From the IMG/VR virus record IMGVR_UViG_3300023257_000104, positions 1 to 25,046 of that record: 25,046 nt of DNA, one strand, 5' to 3'. This stretch comes from a virus. The notes under the pieces were generated by a model that saw only the letters and a program-made list of their open reading frames with translations, was not told where the DNA came from and ran no database searches. Position 1 is the first letter of the stretch, and each line of letters starts with the position of its first letter. This document shows, piece after piece, positions 7,254 through 14,900 of this stretch. Position numbers and translations under genes: made by a program.

Positions 7254-7678
7254 CTTTAAAAACAAATCTTAGAGTACAAAAATTTATTTTAAATAAGGCT
7301 GGGTATCGTCTTCTGCCTATTAGAGATTTCAGACTAAGATATCACGAGTGGATGAGAAGTGTATGCCCCCAAGAAAGTCCTTACCCAAGATTTCACATAG
7401 TTAAGGACTTTGGGAAGAAGAAGTATGAAATACATTTAGATATGTATCGCACTCATAGAAAAAAATTATCTGGAACAATAATATCAGAAGGATATATTTT
7501 AAGAAAAGAGGCATTAAGAATTTATAAAATATCCTTTTTAGATTATTTAGAAAAAAATCAAGATATACCAGGTAAGACCTATAAAATTAAAAAGATGGCA
7601 ATACGTTTAAAACGATTTCAAAATGGAGTAGACGAATTCGCAAAAAAAAAAAGAAGAAAGGAAAGATTAATTTTATGA
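7250..7678 (+). CDS. basic hypothetical protein, 142 aa
   Basis: A strongly basic protein (MTLKTNLRVQKFILNKAGYR...) with ATGA overlaps at both ends, linking it translationally to the gene before and the HNH gene after. The central part shows a DFGKKKYEIHLDMYR beta-like stretch and the C-terminus is an Arg/Lys-rich helix. It could bind nucleic acid and act with the downstream HNH protein, but this is inference from charge and coupling. No family is recognised. Confidence 0.75.
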   Translation: MTLKTNLRVQKFILNKAGYRLLPIRDFRLRYHEWMRSVCPQESPYPRFHIVKDFGKKKYEIHLDMYRTHRKKLSGTIISEGYILRKEALRIYKISFLDYLEKNQDIPGKTYKIKKMAIRLKRFQNGVDEFAKKKRRKERLIL

Positions 7679-7950
7679 CTCAAACCTTTTTTAAAGAAGA
7701 ACGAGAAGAAAAAAGAGGAACTCCTATTCCTGAAGAAACGAGATGGGCGATATTTAGTAGGTGTCAAGGGAAGTGTGAGTACTGTGGTAACCCAGCAGTA
7801 GATGCTCACCATATTCTCTCCCGTGCCCAAGGTGGGAGTAATAATGTTAATAACTTAATTGCTCTGTGTCGAGAATGCCACGACAATGATAAAATAAGAA
7901 ATAAAATCGCAGAAAAACCCAAATATTATATGGGTAGATACAAATGGTAA
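7675..7950 (+). CDS. small HNH endonuclease-domain protein
   Basis: A 91-aa HNH protein (PF01844-like, McrA type): zinc knuckle C34/C37 (CEYC), the catalytic pair H45-H46 (DAHHILSRAQGG), N60 in NNLIALC, and the second knuckle C65/C68 with H69 (CRECH). The family cuts DNA with a beta-beta-alpha-metal active site. It is coupled to the upstream basic gene by ATGA. Small HNH proteins in phages serve in packaging, recombination or as free-standing homing nucleases; position near ruvC and away from visible terminase genes leaves this open. Confidence 0.9.
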   Translation: MTQTFFKEEREEKRGTPIPEETRWAIFSRCQGKCEYCGNPAVDAHHILSRAQGGSNNVNNLIALCRECHDNDKIRNKIAEKPKYYMGRYKW

Positions 7951-7978
7951 GGATTTTTTAGATAATTAAAATATTATT

Positions 7979-8146
7979 ATGACCTCACAAATGAAAAAGA
8001 ATGTTAAAGACATTGTTTATGCTATTTTATTATTTATTGGTGTTTGTGTCCTTTTGGGTTGCTTATCTATATTTCTGTCAAAAATACAAAATTACCTCCT
8101 TCATCTTGGCTCTAACGAGGAGATAACCATTAAAAATAAATTCTAA
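7979..8146 (+). CDS. small single-pass membrane protein, 55 aa
   Basis: An ORF MTSQMKKNVKDIV... with one strong hydrophobic segment (about residues 11-34, containing two cysteines) and a short polar C-terminus. The VLLGC stretch resembles a lipoprotein box only loosely: position -2 is Leu. The basic N-terminus suggests the C-terminus is outside. No family is recognised. It could be a spanin-like or exclusion protein, with low confidence. Confidence 0.55.
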   Translation: MTSQMKKNVKDIVYAILLFIGVCVLLGCLSIFLSKIQNYLLHLGSNEEITIKNKF

Positions 8147-8168
8147 AAAGTATGAATAAAATAATTTT

Positions 8169-9275
8169 ATGGTTTCTGAAAAAACAAGAATATTAATGAG
8201 CAAAGCTCAAACTGGAAGAAAACACTCTGAAGCAACTAAAGAGAAGATACGCCAGGTAAGATTAGGAAAGAAACGAAAGCCTTTTTCAGAAGCAACTAAA
8301 AAAAAGATGAGTAAAGCTAAATTAGGAAATGAGTATTCTTTAGGTTTTAAACACGGAGAAAAAATAAAGAAATTCCATAGAAATTTAATGTTAGGCAATA
8401 AGTATAGATTAGGAATAAAACATACTGAAGCTACAAAGAAAAAGATAAGAAAATCGTCTTTAGGCGAAAAAGGAAATAATTGGCAAGGTGGTATTACTAA
8501 ATCTTCTTCTTTAATAAGAAGTAGTGCCAGATATGTAAAATGGAGAAAGGATATTTTCAAGCGTGACAACTATATTTGTCAAAAATGTCATTTAAAAGCA
8601 AGTGGATTTTTAGAGGTACACCATAAAAAATCTTTTTCTTCTATTTTAAAAAGGTATGGTATAGTTACAAACGAAGAGGCAGTAAAATGTAAGGAATTGT
8701 GGGGCTTGAAAAATGGTGTTACTCTTTGTAAGGAATGTCATAAATTAACCAATACACATATAAATAAAATCAATACAAATATGTTAGCAAAAGTATCTTC
8801 ACTCATATCTATTGACCCAGGAAGCATCCAAATCGGGATAGCTTTTTTTCAAGACGAAAAACTAATAGAGTCTAAACAAATAAAATTATCGGGGGATACT
8901 TTTTATAGTCGACTAAGAAATTTAAAGTTAAGTGTGATAAAATTTTTTGAAAAACACTCTATTGTAGAGTTTATGGCGGTTGAGACCCCCTTTATAGGGC
9001 GAAACCCTCAAGCAGGGCTAAAGATAGGGCAATGCAGGGGTCTGATATTAGGCATAGGGTTTGATTATGATTGTAAAGTCATAGATATAGCCCCACAAGA
9101 GACCCGTAGCTATTATGGAGTTAGCACAAGAGCTAAAAAAGAAGAATATCAAAGAATAGTTAAGTTAGAAAATCAGAATAAAGTAATGGGCAGTGATGAA
9201 GCAGATGCTGTTGCCATTGGTTGTACTGCATTACATAAAATAAAAAAAACCCGTCTATACAACGAAGCTATTTAA
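8169..9275 (+). CDS. NUMOD3-HNH homing endonuclease fused in frame to RuvC-like Holliday junction resolvase
   Basis: One 368-aa uninterrupted frame contains two proteins. Residues about 13-100 hold four NUMOD3-type helix repeats (for example GRKHSEATKEKIRQVRLG), the DNA-binding module of homing endonucleases. Residues 133-191 are an HNH domain: C137/C140, H151-H152, N182, C187/C190 and H191. From M205 the sequence is a full RuvC-like resolvase with the four acidic catalytic residues D216 (SIDPGS), E272 (VETPF), D343 and D346 (SDEAD), and the NPQAGLKIGQCRG motif. RuvC cuts Holliday junctions, here probably to debranch DNA before packaging. The HNH part is homologous to the gene at 9351-10037. 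Whether one fused protein or two products are made is not decided by the sequence. Confidence 0.9.
   Translation: MVSEKTRILMSKAQTGRKHSEATKEKIRQVRLGKKRKPFSEATKKKMSKAKLGNEYSLGFKHGEKIKKFHRNLMLGNKYRLGIKHTEATKKKIRKSSLGEKGNNWQGGITKSSSLIRSSARYVKWRKDIFKRDNYICQKCHLKASGFLEVHHKKSFSSILKRYGIVTNEEAVKCKELWGLKNGVTLCKECHKLTNTHINKINTNMLAKVSSLISIDPGSIQIGIAFFQDEKLIESKQIKLSGDTFYSRLRNLKLSVIKFFEKHSIVEFMAVETPFIGRNPQAGLKIGQCRGLILGIGFDYDCKVIDIAPQETRSYYGVSTRAKKEEYQRIVKLENQNKVMGSDEADAVAIGCTALHKIKKTRLYNEAI
8781..9275 (+). other. ruvC: RuvC resolvase portion with a possible own start
   Basis: ATG 8781 lies at the junction between the HNH and RuvC parts and would give a 164-aa protein (MLAKVSSLISIDPGS...), close to normal RuvC length. 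Its leader, ATACAAATATG, is identical over 11 bases to that of the gene at 995. This suggests the original ruvC start survives inside the fused frame, so internal initiation may supply free resolvase. Confidence 0.6.
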
Positions 9276-9285
9276 AAGACACCAC

Positions 9286-9310
9286 AAGCGATAGATTTTC
9301 TCCATCGCTT
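9286..9310. repeat. inverted repeat between convergent transcription units
   Basis: AAGCGAT (9286-9292) pairs with ATCGCTT (9304-9310) around an 11-base loop, within which AGA/TCT can extend the stem. It lies just past the ruvC stop. On the plus strand no T-run follows. On the minus strand TCTTTT comes about 7 bases after the stem, so it might act as a weak terminator for minus-strand transcription. Confidence 0.45.
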
Positions 9311-9346
9311 AGGTGAGATAACTATATTAAATAAAAAGGTGAAAGA

Positions 9347-9375
9347 CAGTCTATTCGGTTGGACTGCTTTTTTTT
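9347..9375 (+). terminator. intrinsic terminator with UUCG-type loop after ruvC
   Basis: CAGTCTA pairs with TGGACTG (one T-G wobble) around a TTCGGT loop. It is followed by C and eight T residues (9368-9375). This is a standard Rho-independent terminator for the plus-strand block. It overlaps the last codons and TAG stop of the convergent homing endonuclease gene. Confidence 0.75.
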
Positions 9376-10037
9376 CCTCTTATGTCAATATATCGAGCTT
9401 TATTAGCATAAGTATCGGTTAATTTATGACATTCTTTGCAAAGAGTAAGACCATTTGAAAGTTTCCATAAATCTTTACATTTATATGCTTGAGATAAAAA
9501 AAATATAAAATATTTATCCAATAATTTAGATAAAGCAAGTTTATGATGTGCTTCTAAAAAACAACCTCGTTGTTTACATTTTTGACAAATATAATTATCT
9601 CTTTCAAATACTTCTTTTCTCCATTTTCTATATTTAGCACTATTTCGTATATACAAAACAAGCTTTGTTTTACCGCCTTTCCAATTATTTGTTTTTTCTT
9701 TATTTTTTAACCAATAGTTACTCATTTTCTTTTTAGTTTTTTCAGAGTGTTTAAAACCTAAAGAACTTTTACGCATTTTTTTTATTGTCTCTTCTGAATG
9801 TTTTCTTCCTAACCAATATTTATTATTTTTGTTAGTATTACTAATTTTATCTTTCGTTGCTTGTGTATGTTTTTTGCCAAAGAAAGGATTATCCTTACCA
9901 ATATATTTGCCTTTTTTACTATTACTCATTTTAATTTTTATTTTTTCTGATAAAATTACTCCCTTTCTTGAAGAAACTCTACCTTGACAGGCAAGACTAA
10001 TGTTTTTTCTATGGCTTTTAGTAAATACTCTTGACAT
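9351..10037 (-). CDS. NUMOD3-HNH homing endonuclease (free-standing)
   Basis: A 228-aa homing endonuclease. Several NUMOD3-type repeats occupy about residues 1-115 (for example GRKHSEETIKKMRKSSLG and GFKHSEKTKKKM). An HNH domain follows: C151/C154 (RDNYICQKC), H164-H165 (EAHH), N195, C200/C203 and H204 (LCKECHKLT). It shares exact stretches with the HNH part of the gene at 8169, so the two are paralogues. Such genes are selfish elements that cut a homologous locus lacking them and spread by repair; the likely target is the neighbouring ruvC or the adjacent lysis-type genes. It has its own consensus promoter with an almost leaderless start, unlike all neighbours. Confidence 0.92.
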   Translation of the reverse strand: MSRVFTKSHRKNISLACQGRVSSRKGVILSEKIKIKMSNSKKGKYIGKDNPFFGKKHTQATKDKISNTNKNNKYWLGRKHSEETIKKMRKSSLGFKHSEKTKKKMSNYWLKNKEKTNNWKGGKTKLVLYIRNSAKYRKWRKEVFERDNYICQKCKQRGCFLEAHHKLALSKLLDKYFIFFLSQAYKCKDLWKLSNGLTLCKECHKLTDTYANKARYIDIRGKKSSPTE

Positions 10038-10057
10038 ATACTATTATTATAGTATAT
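10036..10057. repeat. palindrome over the -10 box and start codon of the homing endonuclease gene
   Basis: Nine-base arms ATATACTAT and ATAGTATAT flank AATA on the minus strand. The palindrome covers the TATAAT box and the first two bases of the ATG. It could be an operator for a dimeric repressor or a hairpin in the transcript 5' end. The region is AT-rich, so some symmetry is expected by chance, but a perfect 9-base arm is notable. Confidence 0.45.
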
Positions 10058-10074
10058 TTATAGTAATTTGTCAA
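10046..10074 (-). promoter_or_regulatory. consensus sigma70 promoter for the homing endonuclease gene
   Basis: On the minus strand TTGACA (10074-10069) is separated by exactly 17 bases from TATAAT (10051-10046). The predicted start point near 10039 lies about 2 bases before the ATG at 10037, so the mRNA would be nearly leaderless. The -35 box begins only 3 bases after the stop of the upstream gene (10078). Confidence 0.85.
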
Positions 10075-10077
10075 CTC

Positions 10078-10278
10078 TTAAGGAGTATTTTTATTTTTTC
10101 TTAGGTCTAAATAAATAAATGTTCCAATTCCAATTACTAACAAAACTATTAACATCCAAAAATTTAACTGAGTATCAATTAATTTATTAATAGCAAAAGC
10201 TACTAAAGCAGTCGCAATAGAGGATAGCCCTGCAAATTTAACTGCTGATTTCTGATTAAGTGTAAGAAGTTTTTTCAT
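10078..10278 (-). CDS. two-pass small membrane protein, holin-like
   Basis: A 66-aa protein starting MKKLLTLNQK; the frame is open slightly upstream, but this ATG sits 4 bases after the preceding stop. Two hydrophobic segments (about 12-32 and 37-58) are separated by a short polar loop and followed by a charged tail (DLRKNKNTP). Size, topology and position after a peptidase at the end of the tail cluster fit a class II holin, but no holin family is recognised from sequence alone. Confidence 0.65.
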   Translation of the reverse strand: MKKLLTLNQKSAVKFAGLSSIATALVAFAINKLIDTQLNFWMLIVLLVIGIGTFIYLDLRKNKNTP

Positions 10279-10282
10279 ATTT

Positions 10283-10387
10283 TTACTTTCTCCACGGGTC
10301 AAATAGTATTCCAACTACAAACCCCGCAATTACTAATATTGTATTATGAATTAAAATAAATTCTAATGAGATTGAATTACAATCCAT
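10283..10387 (-). CDS. very small single-pass membrane protein, 34 aa
   Basis: The ORF MDCNSISLEF...LFDPWRK fits exactly between the peptidase gene and the holin-like gene (gaps of 4 bases each side). It has one hydrophobic segment (about residues 10-29) ending in a WRK cap. The tight packing and membrane character make a real gene plausible. A holin partner, antiholin or spanin-like role is possible but not shown. Confidence 0.55.
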   Translation of the reverse strand: MDCNSISLEFILIHNTILVIAGFVVGILFDPWRK

Positions 10388-10391
10388 ATTT

Positions 10392-11285
10392 TTATTTATT
10401 AGTTAATTCTAATTCACCCTCAATAATCTTGTCCCAATCAACTCCACCATCTTCCTTTTTAGCGATTTCTTTATTAAAGCCCAATGCCATAGAAATCAAA
10501 GTGTCTTCACTAATGGCAGGTATCCAAAAACCAACCGCAGATGAATTTTTATCTTTAATTATTTTTGTAAAATTATTCATAGAGTCTTCCTTCCAATTCT
10601 CTGGCAAATCTCTGAAAGACTTGCACCAAGTAATTGGGTAATTGCTACTTAAAATTTTTTCTGGTTTTCCACAACTATCTCTTACATACATTCTACCATT
10701 TTTATCAATATAATAAATATACACTGCGTGATGAAACTCTACTTTGTCAGGAGGCTGTACTTCTCCGTCTCGTTCCCAATTAGTATTATTATCACCAACA
10801 GCAATTTGTAAGGGTGAATGTTCTAAAGCGTCAATCATTGCAGATTTGGTTAGAACCCAAGAATGATTACCACCAAAGTATCTCTTTCCCGCTTGTGGTA
10901 AATTAAATATACTGCCCCACTTACTCCAACCACCTGTTAGCATTTCTTGAGTAAAAGGAGTTGCATATTCTAAGTCTGTCCCTTTATTTATAAAAGTATC
11001 TGATACTTTATTAAAAGTATTTCCATTCTTTTTTGTTTTACTTTCTACTCCCAATCTTCTATCAGATAAATTTAGTTGAATTCCCAGCCTGTTAGCCATC
11101 GCCTCACCACAATCTAATCTACTAAAGATTACGCAGAAAGGAATCCACCACTGTTTTTCCCTCTCTGGTAAATAAGGCTTCCAATTAAAGGATTGCTTTT
11201 TTTGCGTTGTTCCAAAAATTAACTCATAAATAGCATCTTTTTTCTTTATCTTTTCTGGAATGTAGGTATTGATGTGTTTAATCAT
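10392..11285 (-). CDS. papain-like cysteine peptidase
   Basis: A 297-aa protein with a papain (C1-like) layout. The putative nucleophile is C51 in PFCVIFS. Q45 stands six residues before it, exactly the papain Q19-C25 spacing (oxyanion hole). LSDRRLG at 73-79 and KNGNTFNKVSDTFINKG follow the usual order. H186 (HHAVYIYYID) and D203 in RDSCG replace the canonical His and NSWG Asn. No signal peptide is seen. At the end of the tail cluster next to two small membrane proteins it could be an endolysin-like lysis enzyme or a virion-associated or maturation protease. Asp in place of Asn and Cys in place of Trp in the NSWG motif are unusual but tolerable. Confidence 0.75.
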   Translation of the reverse strand: MIKHINTYIPEKIKKKDAIYELIFGTTQKKQSFNWKPYLPEREKQWWIPFCVIFSRLDCGEAMANRLGIQLNLSDRRLGVESKTKKNGNTFNKVSDTFINKGTDLEYATPFTQEMLTGGWSKWGSIFNLPQAGKRYFGGNHSWVLTKSAMIDALEHSPLQIAVGDNNTNWERDGEVQPPDKVEFHHAVYIYYIDKNGRMYVRDSCGKPEKILSSNYPITWCKSFRDLPENWKEDSMNNFTKIIKDKNSSAVGFWIPAISEDTLISMALGFNKEIAKKEDGGVDWDKIIEGELELTNK

Positions 11286-11315
11286 AACAAATTATTATTT
11301 TTCTTGTTAAGATAC

Positions 11316-11555
11316 TTATTCAACGACCTTTGAAGTTTCTTCAGGAGAAGGTTTTTCTTCTTTTGGCGAAGATAATTTTTCCTTTAAAATTCTTAATTGT
11401 TGCACTGCCCCATCTAAAGCCAATAGATTTGATTCATTGTCGTGAATAAACTTCTTAGCTTCTGCAATTTTTGTGGCAAGTCCTTGAAAGTTTGCCGATT
11501 TTTCTTCTAACTCTTTTTCTATTAGAGTTAGTGTGTTTGTGTTTTCATTAGTCAT
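11316..11555 (-). CDS. coiled-coil hypothetical protein, 79 aa
   Basis: An acidic helical protein (MTNENTNTLTLIEKELEEKSANFQ...) with heptad-like leucine/isoleucine spacing over about residues 9-62, then a Pro/Glu/Lys-rich tail. Its position directly after the fibre genes resembles small tail-associated or chaperone proteins of siphoviruses. No family is recognised. The leader has a weak purine run (AAAGAGAAAG), one of the few in this window. Confidence 0.65.
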   Translation of the reverse strand: MTNENTNTLTLIEKELEEKSANFQGLATKIAEAKKFIHDNESNLLALDGAVQQLRILKEKLSSPKEEKPSPEETSKVVE

Positions 11556-11572
11556 AATGTTCTTTCTCTTTA

Positions 11573-11980
11573 TTAATTATTATTTACTTTTTCCTCAAGC
11601 TCACGCACTTGTTTAGTTAAACGATTAATACAATGAGCCATAGTTAAATATAAATCTTGTTTAGATTCAAACATTCCTATCATCTGCCCTTCACGAAATA
11701 CCTTTGGGTTTAGCCCACAAGTTGGCAGTACTTCTGGTGGAATGCTTCTTTTACGATTAGCAATTGCTACCATATCATCAACATCACCCAAAGGTTCAAA
11801 AGTATCTGGGTTAAACTTATCTTTAGGAATAGGATTCATTTTTTTATTTATAACCTCAGTATAATGTGCCTGTCGTTCTACGAGTGTTTTGGTTTTATTC
11901 AAATACAAAGGTTTGGCAGTTTGTTTTTTAAACTTTACCTCTATATCATCCTCTTTTTTTTGTATTTTTTCTTCTGGCAT
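11573..11980 (-). CDS. hypothetical protein after the fibre gene, 135 aa
   Basis: A polar N-terminus rich in Lys/Glu leads to a Pro-rich middle (NPIPKDKFNPDTFEPLGDVDD) and a helical C-terminus with a coiled-coil-like end (LTKQVRELEEKV). It starts 4 bases after the fibre stop and precedes the coiled-coil gene. It may be a fibre-associated or assembly protein by position only. No family is recognised. Confidence 0.65.
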   Translation of the reverse strand: MPEEKIQKKEDDIEVKFKKQTAKPLYLNKTKTLVERQAHYTEVINKKMNPIPKDKFNPDTFEPLGDVDDMVAIANRKRSIPPEVLPTCGLNPKVFREGQMIGMFESKQDLYLTMAHCINRLTKQVRELEEKVNNN

Positions 11981-11984
11981 AAAT

Positions 11985-14900
11985 TTAATAAGCAGTCATA
12001 TCAAAAGTTCCTGTCCAAGCCCCTCCAGGCTGTCCTCTAAATTCTTCTAATCCGCCACTATCATAGCATACAATATCTCCTTGTGCAGAAGGATTGGAAG
12101 TTCCGACATCTAACCCTAATTTTGTACAATTCAATACACCAATAATATCGGCATTGCCACTTACATAGAAAGCATTAGTTGGAGTTATTGCCGCACCGAC
12201 TGCCAATTTACTTGAAATAGATTGCTCTGTGGTATCGATTCGAGAAGTAGTAAGTTCATACCCTGTTATTGTATGTGCTAAAACTTGAGAAGCAGTAACC
12301 GACCTTGCATAAATATCACCACCATCTATTTTTGTTACATCACTGGCGTGTCTCCACGCTTCAATATTTGTTTTTGTAGTACTGTTTTGAAATATTCTAT
12401 TTGTTGCATCTGAAGCTAACTTTCCAACTACAATTGAAGTCGCCCCCAGTCTATCAACTGATAATGTTCCTGTAGAAATATTACTTGCGTTCAAGTTGGT
12501 AATTGTTATGGTAGTAGCATTTATAGAACCAGATTTTAAATCATCCGCTACCAAATCACCTCTAATTGTTATGGTAGGAGAACCCCCAGAATTAAATCTT
12601 AAATAATGAGTAGCATCTCCGTATACTTCAAAATAAACAGCTCCCCCAGAAGTTTTTTGTAATAAGAATCCTGCCACACTATCAGCATACGAACTTTTAC
12701 CGTAAGAAGCAATCAATCCACCAATTCCTGAACCACCTACCTTTAGTGTATCACGAAAATAACCATTATCACCAGCAATAATCGGAGAGTAAATTGCTTT
12801 ATTAGAAATGAAAGTCCCTCCCGATAAGATGCCTTCTCGTAACTTATCTAAATTGCCATCATCTGTCCAGCCTACATCATTAGAGTATTCACTTAAATCC
12901 GCACTATTAGGAGGGTTGGCATCAGAAATTTGACTCCAAGTAATCGTTGAGCCTGGTCCCAAAACAATATCTCCTGAAATTTCTAATACACCTGTTTGAG
13001 TATTAAATCTTAAATAATTATCTCCGTCATAATACATCTCAAATTTTGAGTAATCAGTAGCAGTTTTTTCTAACCAAAATCCTTTGCTTGCATCTGCATA
13101 ATCTGTTTTGCCATAAGATTTTATAACAGAGGCAATTCCTGATTGGCCCATTGTTAGAGTATCTCTAAAATAACCATCTATACCTGCCAAAACAGGACTA
13201 TAAATCACATCTTCTTTTATAAAGCTACTCCCACTGTATTCTATGTTAGCTTCAGTAATTGGAGTATCTCCTGCTTGGATACTTTCTATACTACTTTGAG
13301 CTTGTGATATACTTTGGTTAATCAAAGTTTCTTCCTCTGATACTGCGGCGGTTAAGTCGCCCCCTATCTGTCCTAATTCAAGTAAAGCAGAGTCAATTTT
13401 ATACGATATTCTTTTAACAACCAAACCATCAGCAAAAGTAGTTTGTAAGTCATCACGAAGATTCCTGATACAGATTCTATGCCCTGGTTCAATACCTGCA
13501 ATATTATATTTGTCAGTTACTTCAATTGTCAATTCTTGCTTAGGGTCTTTTCGGTAAGCCAATACTTTTGTTACTCTAATATCTGAAACTGCACTTGATA
13601 ATACAGCAGAGTCTTGCTGAAATAAAGTAATTCTGCCGTAATCATCTTGTGAATCACTATTTTTATCATAATCAAAAACATACGAAGCATCTGCAGTTGA
13701 ACGCCCATTCCAAAATACAAAATAATTAACTACACTTTCTATAGTTTTATGTGATTTAATCTCGGCAATGTCCCTACCAATAACTAATGTATGCTCCGTT
13801 TGTGAACTACTGTCTTTAACATACAAATCACCCTCACCATCTACATACCAATACCAAGTAGTAGGTAAATACTCTTCTATTTTTTTCAGAGTGTCTAAAT
13901 GTTTCATTCTATCAAAAGTGTAAGATACAGAGTTACCACAATCATCAATCGTAGTTCCCCAAATATATGAAACCATTGGATTGGTAGTTTGTAAGATAAA
14001 ATTATCTAAAATATTTTTAATAATTTTTGAAGAGGATTCAGCAGTTTCTTCCACATAAAAGCCAGCAGGCTCAGTCGGCTCATAAGGCGGAGTACCAGAA
14101 ATATTATAATAGTCATTACTCAATTTAGAAACCGCGCCATAAAAAGTCAATACAACAGTTTCCTGACCATTTGTATATTGTGGTCCGATAGCAACTAAAT
14201 ATCCGTAAAAAATTTGTTTATCTGTATTAAACCTATCAGTTAAAAATATTTTTAATCTATTGCCGTATTTGATTGCCCCCGTTGGATTCTTTACTGCATC
14301 ATACTCATCATAATTATCTATTGGTTTTTTTAGAGAAATGGTTACTCCCCCCACGCCACCATTAATAGTTCGGCTAATCGTCAAGTTAGAAATTATTTCA
14401 TCTGGGCTTAGAACCTTAATAAAAGTTCCGTCTGGCTCATATAATTTATAACAAAGTTTATTTTCTACCCTTTCCCTTTCTATTATGTTAGATTTGGCTG
14501 AAAGAGTTGTATAGGACATTACTATTAATTGTGCCTTTGCAGAAATATTAGTTAAAACGCCAGTTTCTTTAATATTTGCTTTGGTGGTAATAGCTTTTGT
14601 CTTTGTATTTTGTATTCTTGCTTTGGCAGACAAAAGATTAGGCAACCCAAGATTTCCTTTTGCTAACAGAGTTTGTATTGTAGTAGATACTAACTGTGCT
14701 TTGCCCAAAATTAAAGAAGAACACACACTTTTTAAATTAGAAAGTGCGGATATACTTGTTGAAGAAGTAGATAACCCAGTATAATGCACAGTTAAAGTAA
14801 CATAGTCTATCTGTGGGTATACAGGAGTGTAGGAATGTTGACAACAGACTACTTTAACAGTAACCCCGTTTATTATTGCCCCGCTTGGTACAGAGCAATT

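Noticed and set aside
7250-7678. Alternative genetic code (TGA recoded)
   Set aside because: TGA ends genes cleanly in ATGA overlaps at 7251-7253 and 7676-7678, Trp is encoded by TGG, and TAG and TAA also act as stops.
8152-8196. A 14-codon ORF (MNKIILWFLKKQEY) before the fused endonuclease gene
   Set aside because: Very short, overlaps the start of the real gene in another frame, and shows no conserved feature; likely chance.
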